DNA of 64,000 nt from Mucilaginibacter gossypiicola (GTDB lineage: Bacteria; Bacteroidota; Bacteroidia; Sphingobacteriales; Sphingobacteriaceae). The position numbers and the translations under genes are program-made. The stretch covers positions 806,001 to 870,000 of the forward strand of contig NZ_FOCL01000001.1 in NCBI RefSeq assembly GCF_900110105.1, read 5' to 3'. A model generated the notes under the pieces. The model ran no database searches, was not told the origin of the DNA, and saw only the letters and a list, made by a program, of their open reading frames with translations. Numbering within the stretch: the stretch's first letter is position 1; every line of letters begins with the position of its first letter. Below are positions 34,730 to 42,444 of the stretch, piece after piece.

Positions 34730-35015
34730 AAATTTTGAGTTTTTTAAGATTTGAGGGATGAATGAGGATTTGCCTGGATTGCGTTTTGGAGTGTAATCCT
34801 TTCTTCTGCTTGCCAGCGATGTAGAATAATCCACCGGTTACGCTTCCGGCAAGCACGGCTGTACCGAGCCACATATTGATCAGGGCAATGGTCAAGGCAC
34901 CGAGTACGAGGCCGATTAACAGGATGGCAATACCCCAGTAAATAAATTTGCCCTGGAAGCCTTTAAATACAAGGGGCTTTTGAAGCCCCTTGTAAACGGC
35001 GAATCGCTTAGCCAT
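34707..35015 (-). CDS. traF: conjugative transposon protein TraF (DUF4133)
   Basis: A 102-aa inner-membrane protein, comparable to VirB3. The N-terminus YKGLQKPLVFKGFQGKFIYW is the DUF4133 hallmark, and two transmembrane helices cover about 27-70 (AILLIGLVLGALTIALINMW, LGTAVLAGSVTGGLFYIAG). The start overlaps the traE stop by one base. Codons 7-16 form a perfect 12-bp hairpin in the mRNA. Confidence 0.9.
   Translation of the reverse strand: MAKRFAVYKGLQKPLVFKGFQGKFIYWGIAILLIGLVLGALTIALINMWLGTAVLAGSVTGGLFYIAGKQKKGLHSKTQSRQILIHPSNLKKLKIYGSKNRV
34968..34994 (-). promoter_or_regulatory. perfect 12-bp hairpin at the start of traF coding sequence
   Basis: Positions 34968-34979 are the reverse complement of 34983-34994 with a 3-base loop, inside traF about 20 bases after its start codon. 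No T-run follows, so it is not a classic terminator. It could slow translation, protect the traE mRNA end or simply follow from the YKGLQKPLV codons. Confidence 0.4.
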
Positions 35016-35323
35016 TAGTTAAGGCCGAAGAAGGCCTTGACAATCAGCGCAGAAACCACGAGAAAGACACATGACCCTCCCCATCCCATAATCTCTTTAT
35101 TGATATCTTGATCTCCTGAATTCCATTTCGAGTAAACGCGAATAGCGCCCACGATACCGATAATACCGCCGATGACGAGCGCGATATTGCTGGCAGGATC
35201 TACATAGGTTTTAAGTGTTGAGGTTGCTGTATTTATACCAGTTACACCACTTTGGGCAAAAGCGGAAGCTGAGCCAAGGGCCAGCACTGTTAAGGTGGCC
35301 CATAGACGTTTCATTTTATTCAT
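35015..35323 (-). CDS. traE: conjugative transposon protein TraE (DUF4134), copy 2
   Basis: A 102-aa pilin-like (VirB2-type) membrane protein. A cleavable signal (LWATLTVLALGSASAFAQ) is followed by two hydrophobic helices, IALVIGGIIGIVGAIRVYSK and CVFLVVSALIVKAFFGLN. It is paralogous to 35416-35712, with which it shares GI(I/F)GI(V/L)GA(I/V)R and the FFGLN/LFGI end. It overlaps traF by one base downstream. An intrinsic terminator lies between the two copies. Confidence 0.9.
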   Translation of the reverse strand: MNKMKRLWATLTVLALGSASAFAQSGVTGINTATSTLKTYVDPASNIALVIGGIIGIVGAIRVYSKWNSGDQDINKEIMGWGGSCVFLVVSALIVKAFFGLN

Positions 35324-35346
35324 GAAAATGAGGTTATTAAGGGTTG

Positions 35347-35385
35347 GAAAAAAAGAAAGCGGCCCGGTGAACCGGAGCCGCTTTC
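35347..35385 (-). terminator. intrinsic terminator between the two traE paralogs
   Basis: On the minus strand a stem GAAAGCGGC/GCCGCTTTC (35377-35385 with 35355-35363), strengthened by an inner CCGGT/ACCGG, is followed directly by a T-run made from the A-run 35348-35354. It is a textbook intrinsic terminator lying inside the tra operon, after the first traE and before the second. Confidence 0.8.
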
Positions 35386-35415
35386 AGGGTTGTTTAGATT
35401 AGAAAAATGATAGAT

Positions 35416-35712
35416 TCAGATACCGAACAGGGCCTGCAAAAAGCCGCCTGCCAGTATCATAAAAATGGCCGCGAAGAACCAACCGGCCACAGCCTGATCT
35501 ATGCGAGGATGTCCCATTTGCCAGTTGTGGTAAATACGCACCGCGCCTAAGATGCCGAAGATTCCGGCAAGGACAAGACTACAGTCGAGAGCGGAAAAAA
35601 AAGTTGAGCTTAGTTGCTGTTTGGCCTGGTTGATTTCGTCGATACCGGGCTGTGCGGAGGTTGATAGAGCTGACGCGACCAATACTGATACCAGTATGAT
35701 GCGCTTGTTCAT
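35416..35712 (-). CDS. TraE-like (DUF4134) protein, copy 1
   Basis: A 98-aa membrane protein with a signal peptide (RIILVSVLVASALSTSAQ) and two hydrophobic helices (SLVLAGIFGILGAVRIYHNW and FAAIFMILAGGFLQALFGI). It is paralogous to the next gene. DUF4134 proteins are the best VirB2 pilin candidates in these elements (family knowledge). A strong terminator follows it, so its transcript may be more abundant than that of downstream genes, as expected for a major pilin. Confidence 0.88.
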   Translation of the reverse strand: MNKRIILVSVLVASALSTSAQPGIDEINQAKQQLSSTFFSALDCSLVLAGIFGILGAVRIYHNWQMGHPRIDQAVAGWFFAAIFMILAGGFLQALFGI

Positions 35713-35717
35713 GCTGG

Positions 35718-36038
35718 TTAAAAACTTACTTCTTTGAGATAAACGATGGCCTCCTTTCTTGCCAGGCTGAAGACGTCTTTCAGCAGTACCCCACCCGAGG
35801 CAATCATTTCCGGGGCACTTAATTTCGGCCCTTGCGATATCGGGCTTGACGGGGCGGTATTGCCTCCAAACAGTTCGACCGCATTTAGCGGTACAACCGG
35901 CTCAGAAAAGGTGAGCTCGTGCACGGCAGTCTTTGTGGCAGCCGGATCTTTATGGTTTAATGATTCAAAAAGAATGATTGCGGTGTAATAGAGGGCATAA
36001 ATCGCCCCCAACCAGAGTAAAAAAGTTGTCCAGTTCAT
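35718..36038 (-). CDS. TraD-position membrane protein, 106 aa
   Basis: An N-terminal transmembrane helix (FLLWLGAIYALYYTAIILFE) is followed by a soluble tail with a conserved-looking end (IASGGVLLKDVFSLARKEAI). I do not recognise the family by sequence. It lies between the DUF3408 protein and traE, the traD position in CTnDOT-type operons. The start overlaps the previous stop as ATGA. Confidence 0.65.
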   Translation of the reverse strand: MNWTTFLLWLGAIYALYYTAIILFESLNHKDPAATKTAVHELTFSEPVVPLNAVELFGGNTAPSSPISQGPKLSAPEMIASGGVLLKDVFSLARKEAIVYLKEVSF

Positions 36039-36373
36039 AATTCAATAGTTTGGAGGTATTGCTTGACGATAATTTTCAATTCGGGATGCTGTTCTAAAAA
36101 CTGCTTCACCGCATAGCCGACCACTTTATTGACCTCGATACCCGAGGCCATTTTGAGATGATGCAGTAGTTGTGCTGTAGGTGTTTCAAACCGCACATGG
36201 ATCATGCTTTTGTGGTCGGCAAGATCATAAGCCCGTAGCAGCTCAAGAACCGGCGCTGCTACCTGCTGCTTTTTCCCCTTCTTTTTTTGAGGTGGTGATT
36301 TTTCCACCGCTGGCGCATCCGGTTTGTTAATGCGATTGCGGAGCTGATCAGCCAGTGATTTAATTTCATGCAT
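36035..36373 (-). CDS. DUF3408-like protein (TraB/TraC position)
   Basis: A 112-aa protein using the ATG at 36373 (MHEIKSLADQLRNRI), which overlaps the ParA stop by eight bases. The in-frame ATG at 36409 lies inside parA and is less likely. A basic linker KKKGKKQQ precedes a C-terminal helical domain, LADHKSMIHVRFETPTAQLL, then VNKVVGYAVKQFLEQHPELK, typical of DUF3408 proteins that follow ParA in Bacteroidota ICEs. A regulatory or partition-partner role (ribbon-helix-helix-like) is inferred. Confidence 0.72.
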   Translation of the reverse strand: MHEIKSLADQLRNRINKPDAPAVEKSPPQKKKGKKQQVAAPVLELLRAYDLADHKSMIHVRFETPTAQLLHHLKMASGIEVNKVVGYAVKQFLEQHPELKIIVKQYLQTIEL

Positions 36374-37001
36374 TTGGCTCCATTTTGAGGTGTTGTTTAT
36401 ACAAGCCATCGAAAACCGGCCGGACGGCGGGGAACACAGATATAGGTGTTTGAAATGTACTCGTCCGCTGAAAATCGATCCGATCAGGTATAGCAGCGGT
36501 GACCATACCGAATTTTTTCAATTGCTCGTCCACGTCGGATTGGGTGTCATAGCGGACGTTGGCTTTGATGCGGTTTGGAACGAACATCATTTCGCAGTCC
36601 GGGCACAATTTTTTGAAAACGACGGAAAACAGTATGGTCGATTCAAAGCTGAACTCATCATAGGCAAATGGGCAAATCACGAGATCTGCGGATTTGAAAA
36701 CCGGCAACAAGCCATCATCATCCAGTTTTCCAGGGAGGTCGATCAATACAAGGGTTTCGGGGTCGGATTTTATCAGTTCCAGTAAATCCGGGTAGTCTTC
36801 GAGTGAGGCCGCTACCACCTCATAAGGCTCTTCATTTTCAAGCACTTTGGCTTTTTCGTACTTCTGTGCGATGGACTGCTGATAGTCCATATCAATGACG
36901 GTCACTTTTCTTTTTTTGACCATGGTGAGGTAATTGGCCAGCAAAAGAGTAAGCGTACTTTTGCCGGCACCACCTTTTTGGTTGCCGATAATTATAATCA
37001 T
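36366..37001 (-). CDS. ParA/MinD-type ATPase (TraA position)
   Basis: A 211-aa deviant-Walker ATPase. The Walker A region is GNQKGGAGKSTLTLLLAN at about 6-23. The switch region is MDYQQSIAQKYEKA and the Walker B-like part is LVLIDLPGKLDDDG. The family positions plasmids, ICEs or secretion machines. It is the first cytoplasmic gene of the tra operon, equivalent to TraA of CTnDOT. The relaxase gene ends 21 bp upstream. Confidence 0.92.
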   Translation of the reverse strand: MIIIIGNQKGGAGKSTLTLLLANYLTMVKKRKVTVIDMDYQQSIAQKYEKAKVLENEEPYEVVAASLEDYPDLLELIKSDPETLVLIDLPGKLDDDGLLPVFKSADLVICPFAYDEFSFESTILFSVVFKKLCPDCEMMFVPNRIKANVRYDTQSDVDEQLKKFGMVTAAIPDRIDFQRTSTFQTPISVFPAVRPVFDGLYKQHLKMEPNA

Positions 37002-37022
37002 GATGTGTGGGATTTTTTTGTC

Positions 37023-38306
37023 CTACCTGCTGTTGGTGCGCGGGTGTTTTTTGCGACGTCTGTTACGGCCGTTAATGGCCTCGTCGTCGATGGACTCCGC
37101 GATGATTGGCGGAGGAATAAAGAGATGTTCGGGAGATAGTTCCGATTCAAGTTCACCGGAGGCATCAAACGCCTCAAGGGTACGGTGATAATCAGCAGGT
37201 TCAAGCAGCTGATCGAGGGGGATAAAAGCCCCGTCTTTATGATTTATGAGAAAATAGCGATTGTCGCGTTCGTAGATATCGATACCTACCTGATGGAGCC
37301 CCTGCCTGATGTCAGGGTAATTATTGGTAGCCACTTTGAGCATGGCCTTATAATAGGTGCGGCGTCCCGGGTCGTCGTCCGCCAACTGGTACTTGACGGG
37401 TTCGGCCAGAACACGCTGATCAACCGGAGGATTGCTGATCATTGATAACAAGTTCTTTAAGGCTAATATTTCGCTGCCCTTGAATACATTTTTACCCGCA
37501 TGATCGATAACTGAATATCCATAAGGCGGCTGATCCCCTTTAGCGTGAAGGAGCAATATGAGGCCATGTTTGCTTTTCAGGTATTGGGTTAGTGATGACA
37601 GATCATGTTGTGGTGTGTATTTATATAATATCGCCTTAAGCTGAGCTGTACGTTTTTTATCCGGCTCTGTACCCATATGGGCCAATACCTGCTGCGTGTT
37701 AACCTGCGCCTGAACTTTCCCATATTTGATGATATTAAGAAGCCCCTCATTCTCGCTGAATTTGTAACCCTGTGCTTCCAGGATCATCATAAATTGTGCT
37801 TTGGTCGAATAACTATAATTTAAAGCGTTTTCAATATCTGATTTCGCGTTAAGCACGGGGGCAATACCCACAACCTCATTGAGTTGTTGAATGGCGCGAT
37901 TTTTCTCAAAGCCGCTATTGATTTTTTTACCATTTTTATCAATCCTTGTCGATACCAAATGGATATGGTTATTGTCGGTATCTTTATGAAAGACGATCAA
38001 ATAAGGCTGGGCAGCATACCCCATTTTATCCAACCATTGTTCGGCAATGCCGGTTAATTCATGTTTATTATGAAGTCGCCCCTCGGTTGAAATCGTCACA
38101 TGAAATTGTGGTTTAGATACCGCCTTATTGGTAGCAGAAACCATTTTCAGGTAATTGATATAATCTTCGGGGCGCAGGTTCGTCAGGCCTTGCAATGCCC
38201 CGAAATTCCGAACGGCCATCAATTCACCTTTATTCCTATCCATTTTACTGGTGTTATAATCAACACCGGGAAAAGAGGCGGCTGAAGACAATATCTTAAC
38301 GATCAT
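37023..38306 (-). CDS. MobP-type relaxase (VirD2-like mobilisation nuclease)
   Basis: A 427-aa relaxase that would nick oriT and pilot the strand. The N-terminal nuclease domain holds a candidate catalytic Tyr17 (GVDYNTSKM), His69 (FHVTIS), His107, and the metal-binding pair His114/His116 in DNNHIHLVSTRID. The part after about 190 is unassigned, with a second TraC-like half (SKHGLILLLHAKGDQPPYGY). The C-terminus is basic (GRNRRRKKHPRT). MobC lies 318 bp upstream across a repeat array. Start ATG at 38306 is supported by MIVKILSSAASFPGVDY, the usual N-terminus of Bacteroidota relaxases. Confidence 0.93.
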   Translation of the reverse strand: MIVKILSSAASFPGVDYNTSKMDRNKGELMAVRNFGALQGLTNLRPEDYINYLKMVSATNKAVSKPQFHVTISTEGRLHNKHELTGIAEQWLDKMGYAAQPYLIVFHKDTDNNHIHLVSTRIDKNGKKINSGFEKNRAIQQLNEVVGIAPVLNAKSDIENALNYSYSTKAQFMMILEAQGYKFSENEGLLNIIKYGKVQAQVNTQQVLAHMGTEPDKKRTAQLKAILYKYTPQHDLSSLTQYLKSKHGLILLLHAKGDQPPYGYSVIDHAGKNVFKGSEILALKNLLSMISNPPVDQRVLAEPVKYQLADDDPGRRTYYKAMLKVATNNYPDIRQGLHQVGIDIYERDNRYFLINHKDGAFIPLDQLLEPADYHRTLEAFDASGELESELSPEHLFIPPPIIAESIDDEAINGRNRRRKKHPRTNSR

Positions 38307-38331
38307 AGTTAGCTTGTTTACCCCTGGAGAG

Positions 38332-38629
38332 CTGGCTATATCGTACCGGGATCATTAAGAACCAGAGATAAAAGATCCGGATACAAAATTTCCAGATACG
38401 GGATTGATCATATCCGGTTACAAAGTGAATGATCTCCAGCTACATCATATCTCTGTTTTTATCTCCAGGTAAATTCAAGCCGGGTACAAGATACCCCGGT
38501 ATATTGTAGCCTGATACCTTTAAACTTTGTCTCTGGATAGCCAGATACATTGTGCCGGTGTATCGGGATACATTGGCGATTGTCTCCAGGTAAAATCCAC
38601 CTGAGTATTTTATCCCCGGATATATTATC
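38332..38629 (-). repeat. degenerate tandem repeat array between relaxase and mobC
   Basis: The 318-base gap holds no gene. It is filled by about 18 variants of one unit, all in the same orientation, with the plus-strand consensus CC-[AG]-G-[AG]-TACA-x2-[AT]-T. Good copies start near CCGGATACAAAAT (38377), CCAGATACGGGAT (38392), CCGGTTACAAAGT (38414), CCAGCTACATCAT (38436), CCGGGTACAAGAT (38480), CCAGATACATTGT (38541) and CCCGGATATATTA (38615). Spacing is mostly 14-15 or about 22 bases. It resembles an iteron-like protein-binding array, and its place between two mobilisation genes makes oriT or operator function plausible. Confidence 0.7.
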
Positions 38630-39032
38630 GCGCGATGCGGATCAGTTTCCGAAAGGTGGTTTCCAATGTTTCTATCCGTTTTAGATAATCCGTAAAAAGC
38701 CGGTTGAACTCATTGATAACCGAAGGATTTAACCGACCGGCTTTATTGAGAGTATTGGCATGACGCGCCAGTTGATTGATATTATTACCACAACGGCCTA
38801 ACTCAGTTCCGATAGCATCAATTTCTTCAATCAATGCTTTTGCATTCACAATGGCTTCCTTTGTTTTCTGTAAAACGCGACCGCGTATCAAATCGGTTTT
38901 AGTGATGCCCATGGTTTCTTCCCATTGAAGAATCATACGGTATTCTTCTTCTGTAAAGCGGACATCGATTTTTTTTGATCTTTTACCATCGGTCATTGGT
39001 GGCCGTCCCCCGAGTTTCAGCTTTGCCTTCAT
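38625..39032 (-). CDS. MobC-like relaxosome accessory protein
   Basis: A 135-aa protein with an N-terminal ribbon-helix-helix-like segment (KIDVRFTEEEYRMILQWEET, then GITKTDLIRGRVL) and the MobC block LGRCGNNINQLARHANTLNK. MobC proteins bind oriT and help the relaxase. It is the gene immediately upstream of the repeat array and relaxase, and its last codons run into the array. Length is normal for the family. Confidence 0.9.
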   Translation of the reverse strand: MKAKLKLGGRPPMTDGKRSKKIDVRFTEEEYRMILQWEETMGITKTDLIRGRVLQKTKEAIVNAKALIEEIDAIGTELGRCGNNINQLARHANTLNKAGRLNPSVINEFNRLFTDYLKRIETLETTFRKLIRIAR

Positions 39033-39207
39033 AAGAGGAATTGAGGTTGCGAAATTCCGATACTCCCCGGTCTTTCACGCAGAGAGGAACGAACGAAGTG
39101 AATGGCCGGGGCAAGATTCTGAGTGTCTGGCAAAATACCGGAGGTTTTTGTCGGACACGAAGACATCTTGCAAGGATAAAAACCAAATTGTATCCAGATA
39201 CAATATA

Positions 39208-40032
39208 TTAGTAAACAAGATGATTGTTCGCATAAGGCAATGCCCTGGCGAAGTTATTTGCTGCTTCAACACCGGCGGCAGTTGTTGAAAAGTATAGCCC
39301 GATCTCGGGGAATGAGGCTGCCATCCTGATGGCCTCGTTAAGGCCTTCATTTGTGTTTAGGATCACTGCCGAGTGATTTACTGAGCTATTTTCTTTCTTC
39401 CAAATCAGGTAGCGGAATTGATTTTCAAAAACGACAAGCCTTCGAAGGTCATTTTTAAGAATGGTGATTCCTACTTTTCCGATGCAACCGTTAAAGTGTT
39501 TGCTGATGACCTGCCAGCCATATTTTGAGTTCTGACATGCGGCTGCGCAAAAATCTTTTTTATTGCCATAAAAATCGACAGTATAGTAATACAGCTCCTT
39601 AAAATATTGCCTGGCTGTGTCAAACAGGCCATTTTGGTTAAGGAAATTGGTTATCAGGTCGTTCGTACCTAAATCCTTAACATCTTCAATAACATAATTG
39701 GGGATTTTTACGGGAACTTGAATACGGGGACGTTTGACCTTTGTAGCATCTTGCTGTAGCAGGGCAATTTTATGATTTGCGGCCTGTTCGTCTACATGCC
39801 ACCAGTGCTTGACCAGATCAACCAGCGTACCGCCTTTTTTATAATGTTGATCGTACCATACTTCCAATTGATCATCACAAGCTATTTTTATACTTGCGCC
39901 AGCCAATGGTGACCAATTTTCATAGATTACAATTCGGCCACAGGTTTCAACCTGCCTAAATCCGGCATATTTGAGGATTTGGGATATAGAAATACCTGGC
40001 CCTGCTGATGAGAGTTCATGCAGTTCATTCAT
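39208..40032 (-). CDS. primase-like (CHC2/Toprim-type) ICE protein
   Basis: A 274-aa protein starting at ATG 40032 (MNELHELSSAGPGISISQIL). An in-frame ATG at 40104 adds 24 hydrophobic residues without family sense. Residues 30-85 resemble the DNA-primase zinc-ribbon/CHC2 region without its cysteines (ACDDQLEVWYDQHYKKGGTL, then VDLVKHWW). The C-terminus looks like a Toprim fold (HSAVILNTNEGLNEAIRMAA, GLYFSTTAAGVEAANNFARA) with the DxD pair degenerate. It leads the mobilisation genes. DNA primase activity looks lost; DNA binding may remain. Confidence 0.6.
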   Translation of the reverse strand: MNELHELSSAGPGISISQILKYAGFRQVETCGRIVIYENWSPLAGASIKIACDDQLEVWYDQHYKKGGTLVDLVKHWWHVDEQAANHKIALLQQDATKVKRPRIQVPVKIPNYVIEDVKDLGTNDLITNFLNQNGLFDTARQYFKELYYYTVDFYGNKKDFCAAACQNSKYGWQVISKHFNGCIGKVGITILKNDLRRLVVFENQFRYLIWKKENSSVNHSAVILNTNEGLNEAIRMAASFPEIGLYFSTTAAGVEAANNFARALPYANNHLVY

Positions 40033-40230
40033 GGTAATGATTATTAATTGCGTAATTGTTATTTCAGAAAGGCTGTGGATCGGAATAATTGTTGAGTAAC
40101 TCAAGCCACAGCGAACGATAAAGTTGGTTCGATCCTAAATGATATATGTCGAACGACCTTATTTGTACCGGCAGCGGGTAACGAACCCGAAAATTCATTT
40201 CTACCGGTATTTTTTCGGGATTACTCACGT

Positions 40231-40435
40231 CGTGTTCTACAACACGGTCTTTAAACTGCCCAGGCGTTTTCGGATTATTGCGGCTTTACGCGCACCTTCG
40301 CCTGATTTCCGGTTAGTGGCCGGATAATGCTTCATCCCCATACGTCAAAGAACTGCGGACAGTGCCGTCAGTGCTATCTGCGGTTGGCAGATAGGAGCTT
40401 CGTTTGCTGGATGCGACAATGGCATTCAGCGAAGC
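40231..40435. other. hairpin cluster in the mobilisation spacer, oriT candidate
   Basis: The 894-base stretch 40033-40926 has no convincing gene. Within it are CGTGTT/AACACG (40231-40246, 4-base loop), a perfect 8-bp hairpin CTATCTGC/GCAGATAG (40374-40381 and 40387-40394), and a larger imperfect hairpin spanning 40397-40435 whose ends are GCTTCG and CGAAGC with inner CTG-x-ATGC/GCAT-x-CAG. Such inverted repeats next to mob genes are typical of oriT. An abundant structured RNA is the alternative. Confidence 0.45.
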
Positions 40436-40604
40436 CCAATCAATTTTCGATGGAGATTTCAGCTACCCTACAAGGTTATGATGCCGAATATTAATTCGAC
40501 CGTCGCCATTGCAGGCTACTGTTTAGGGAAGTTGCTTGAGAAAGGTTAACTGGTTAAAGTGGATGAACTACACCACAGATAACGAACACTTTCCAAAACA
40601 ACGA

Positions 40605-40642
40605 AACCTCACTTCCAGCTCCATGGAGCCAAAAGTGAGGTT
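40605..40642. repeat. strong two-part hairpin
   Basis: AACCTCACTT (40605-40614) pairs perfectly with AAGTGAGGTT (40633-40642), and the loop holds a perfect 12-bp palindrome GCTCCATGGAGC (40618-40629). There is no T-run on either side. It lies in the same non-coding stretch as the oriT candidate. Confidence 0.55.
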
Positions 40643-40695
40643 AACGGGAAGGTGCATATCAGGAGCTTTCAGGTACTACCTATAAATATTTTTAT

Positions 40696-40770
40696 CTGGA
40701 TATAAAGTTTCGGGAGCCTTATTTAAATAAAATCCGGATACAACGGGAATTGTAATTACCGGATTATTCC
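40696..40770. repeat. three further copies of the CCGGATACA repeat unit
   Basis: CTGGATATAAAGTTT (from 40696), CCGGATACAACGGG (from 40733) and CCGGATTATTCC (from 40759) match the unit of the 38332-38629 array. A lone copy, CCAGATACAATATATTAG, lies at 39194-39211 upstream of mobC. The unit is thus spread through the mobilisation region and not confined to one array. Confidence 0.5.
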
Positions 40771-40891
40771 ACTGACTAAATCAGTAGTTAATGTGCGGTT
40801 AAAGATTTTATCGCCAGGGGACAGACTAAATCGCAAAGAGGATTTATGATACGGTAAACTATCTCTGAGTTTCCTAAATTGAATAAAACAA

Positions 40892-40919
40892 AAAGGGCTG
40901 AATTTTTATCCAGCCCTTT
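40892..40919 (-). terminator. intrinsic terminator of the marR gene
   Basis: AAAGGGCTG (40892-40900) pairs with CAGCCCTTT (40911-40919). On the minus strand the stem is followed by T-rich sequence (CCCTTTTTG then TTTTATT). It lies 7 bases after the MarR stop codon. Confidence 0.8.
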
Positions 40920-40926
40920 GATTCAT

Positions 40927-41340
40927 TTATACTAAATTATTATTTAACCTGACCAGCAAACCTTCAAATTGAAGGATCTGGTCAGTTGTCATCCCTTTAT
41001 AAAGCGTTTCATTTACTTTATCTATGGCTGCCTGAACTAATGGCTGCATTGCCTGACCTTTTTTGGTAAGGAAAACGAAATGCTCCCGACGGTCTGCCGG
41101 GTTTAAAGACGTGTAGGTATAACCCTTTGTGTTGAGTGCATCGATAATAACGGCTATACGAGACTTGTCCAGCTCAAGAAGTTCCGCAATCATTTTTTGT
41201 GTTTGCGGTTGAGTGGCTGATGATAGTATAGTAATGATGTCGATCAAATACTCCCCAGGTTTACCGGGAATTTCTTTTAGAACGGATTGTGCGTAGCGGT
41301 TCTTTAATTTACGCAGTTGTTTAGAAATCATCAATTGCAT
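40927..41340 (-). CDS. MarR-family transcriptional regulator
   Basis: A 137-aa winged helix regulator. The recognition region is QTQKMIAELLELDKSRIAVI, then IDALNTKGYTY, and the wing region is LNPADRREHFVFLTKKGQAM, the MarR hallmark. I prefer the ATG at 41340 preceded by AAGG; another in-frame ATG at 41427 adds 29 residues of no family character. It lies between the mobilisation spacer and the cargo. Target unknown; metal or drug efflux genes to the right are candidates. Confidence 0.85.
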   Translation of the reverse strand: MQLMISKQLRKLKNRYAQSVLKEIPGKPGEYLIDIITILSSATQPQTQKMIAELLELDKSRIAVIIDALNTKGYTYTSLNPADRREHFVFLTKKGQAMQPLVQAAIDKVNETLYKGMTTDQILQFEGLLVRLNNNLV

Positions 41341-41516
41341 ACCTTGAATTGGTTGATTAATTTTTCCCCTGATTGATTGACTACCTATAGACTTAGATGA
41401 CTCAAAAATGCGAGTAACAGTTAACAAACGATAGCAAGCAATAGGTGCTTTTTCCCATCATCAGATTGTTTTAGGTAAGATTTTTGGAAGGATGCATTGG
41501 CAACCTTATAGGTTGA

Positions 41517-41912
41517 TCAGATACGGATCGTACAGAGCGAGAGAAATAATTGACGAGTCCTTAAAGCAGAAAAAAAACAATCTGGTGATTGTGTTAGGAA
41601 CTGTTTTAATTGCGCAACGATCAGAAAGGCCTTAAACTTATGAAGTAAGACAAAAGGGAGGCCATGAGCCAGCTTGCGATCTTCTAATACGGATTTATCG
41701 AGGCGCTTGACCAGGCTATTAGATGGTAAAATACCGCTGACCTGTTCTTGCTTTCTCTTAAATATGGAATTGCCTTTTACAGTTTTGGTATGGAATACTG
41801 GCTGATGCTGTAAAGGAAGCAGGAAAATATGCGTGATTGCGACTAACGAATAGATTAATGTCAGCGCAAGCACAGAGAAGAATTTGCCACGAATTGTATT
41901 TTTATATTTCAT
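41517..41912 (-). CDS. hypothetical membrane-anchored protein, 131 aa
   Basis: One N-terminal hydrophobic segment (FFSVLALTLIYSLVAITHIFL... cut at about 32) is followed by a basic soluble part with KTVKGNSIFKRKQEQVSGIL and a C-terminal Leu/Cys-rich end. Start at ATG 41912 is preferred over 41933. No family recognised. It may be a small regulator-linked membrane protein or a spurious frame, but position in a minus-strand run favours a gene. Confidence 0.5.
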   Translation of the reverse strand: MKYKNTIRGKFFSVLALTLIYSLVAITHIFLLPLQHQPVFHTKTVKGNSIFKRKQEQVSGILPSNSLVKRLDKSVLEDRKLAHGLPFVLLHKFKAFLIVAQLKQFLTQSPDCFFSALRTRQLFLSLCTIRI

Positions 41913-42028
41913 TGTCTTCCGGTAGCAGAACAAACATCATAAAAATTTGCGATTCGTAGCAAATTTTTATTGGAGGTTAAATTAAGCAAACTCGGTTTAG
42001 GCTCATAAAATGAATGCAATTGCGAACA

Positions 42029-42412
42029 TTACAAGTTTGACAAGAGGTAATATAACAAAACTATGGAGGCGGCAATAAGAAGCGTGGTCAGCAGAAATAA
42101 AAGCCTGGAGGTGGGATTAAATTTGCCATTCAACAATTGCTGTTCAATCCTTTGATAACGCAGGTAACCGATCAACGCGGTTATCGCCCCAATTGCAACC
42201 ATAGAAATTCCGATAATTACCGAAAAACCTCTGGAAGGAGCTGGCATCTTGTCATTTACAACAATGGTGAGTTGCTTTAAAAAAAGCGAAAATTTGACCA
42301 CCACAAACCCGAAACCCATAAGGGCAATGCTTGTACGTATCCAGGCTAAAAAGGTACGCTCATTGGCCAAATGGTCACTGGCATTGATCTTTTGTTGATT
42401 ATCTGTTGTCAT
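42029..42412 (-). CDS. DUF202 (YidH-like) membrane protein
   Basis: A 127-aa inner-membrane protein. DUF202 signature ASDHLANERTFLAWIRTSIA at about 11-30 is followed by three hydrophobic helices (GFGFVVVKFSLFL, VIIGISMVAIGAITALIGYL, LLFLLTTLLIAASIVLLYYLL). Function is unproven. It is 32 bp from the mgtC-like gene on the same strand and probably co-transcribed. Confidence 0.88.
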   Translation of the reverse strand: MTTDNQQKINASDHLANERTFLAWIRTSIALMGFGFVVVKFSLFLKQLTIVVNDKMPAPSRGFSVIIGISMVAIGAITALIGYLRYQRIEQQLLNGKFNPTSRLLFLLTTLLIAASIVLLYYLLSNL

Positions 42413-42444
42413 ACATCATAATTAGATCGAATGAACAACTGTTA

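Noticed and set aside
38332..38629. CRISPR array
   Set aside because: Units are degenerate and short with irregular spacing; there are no identical repeats with unique spacers and no cas genes nearby.
40139..40327. 62-aa reading frame on the plus strand in the mobilisation spacer
   Set aside because: Composition is Arg/Tyr-rich without domain, no start signal, and it overlaps the hairpin region; more likely non-coding.
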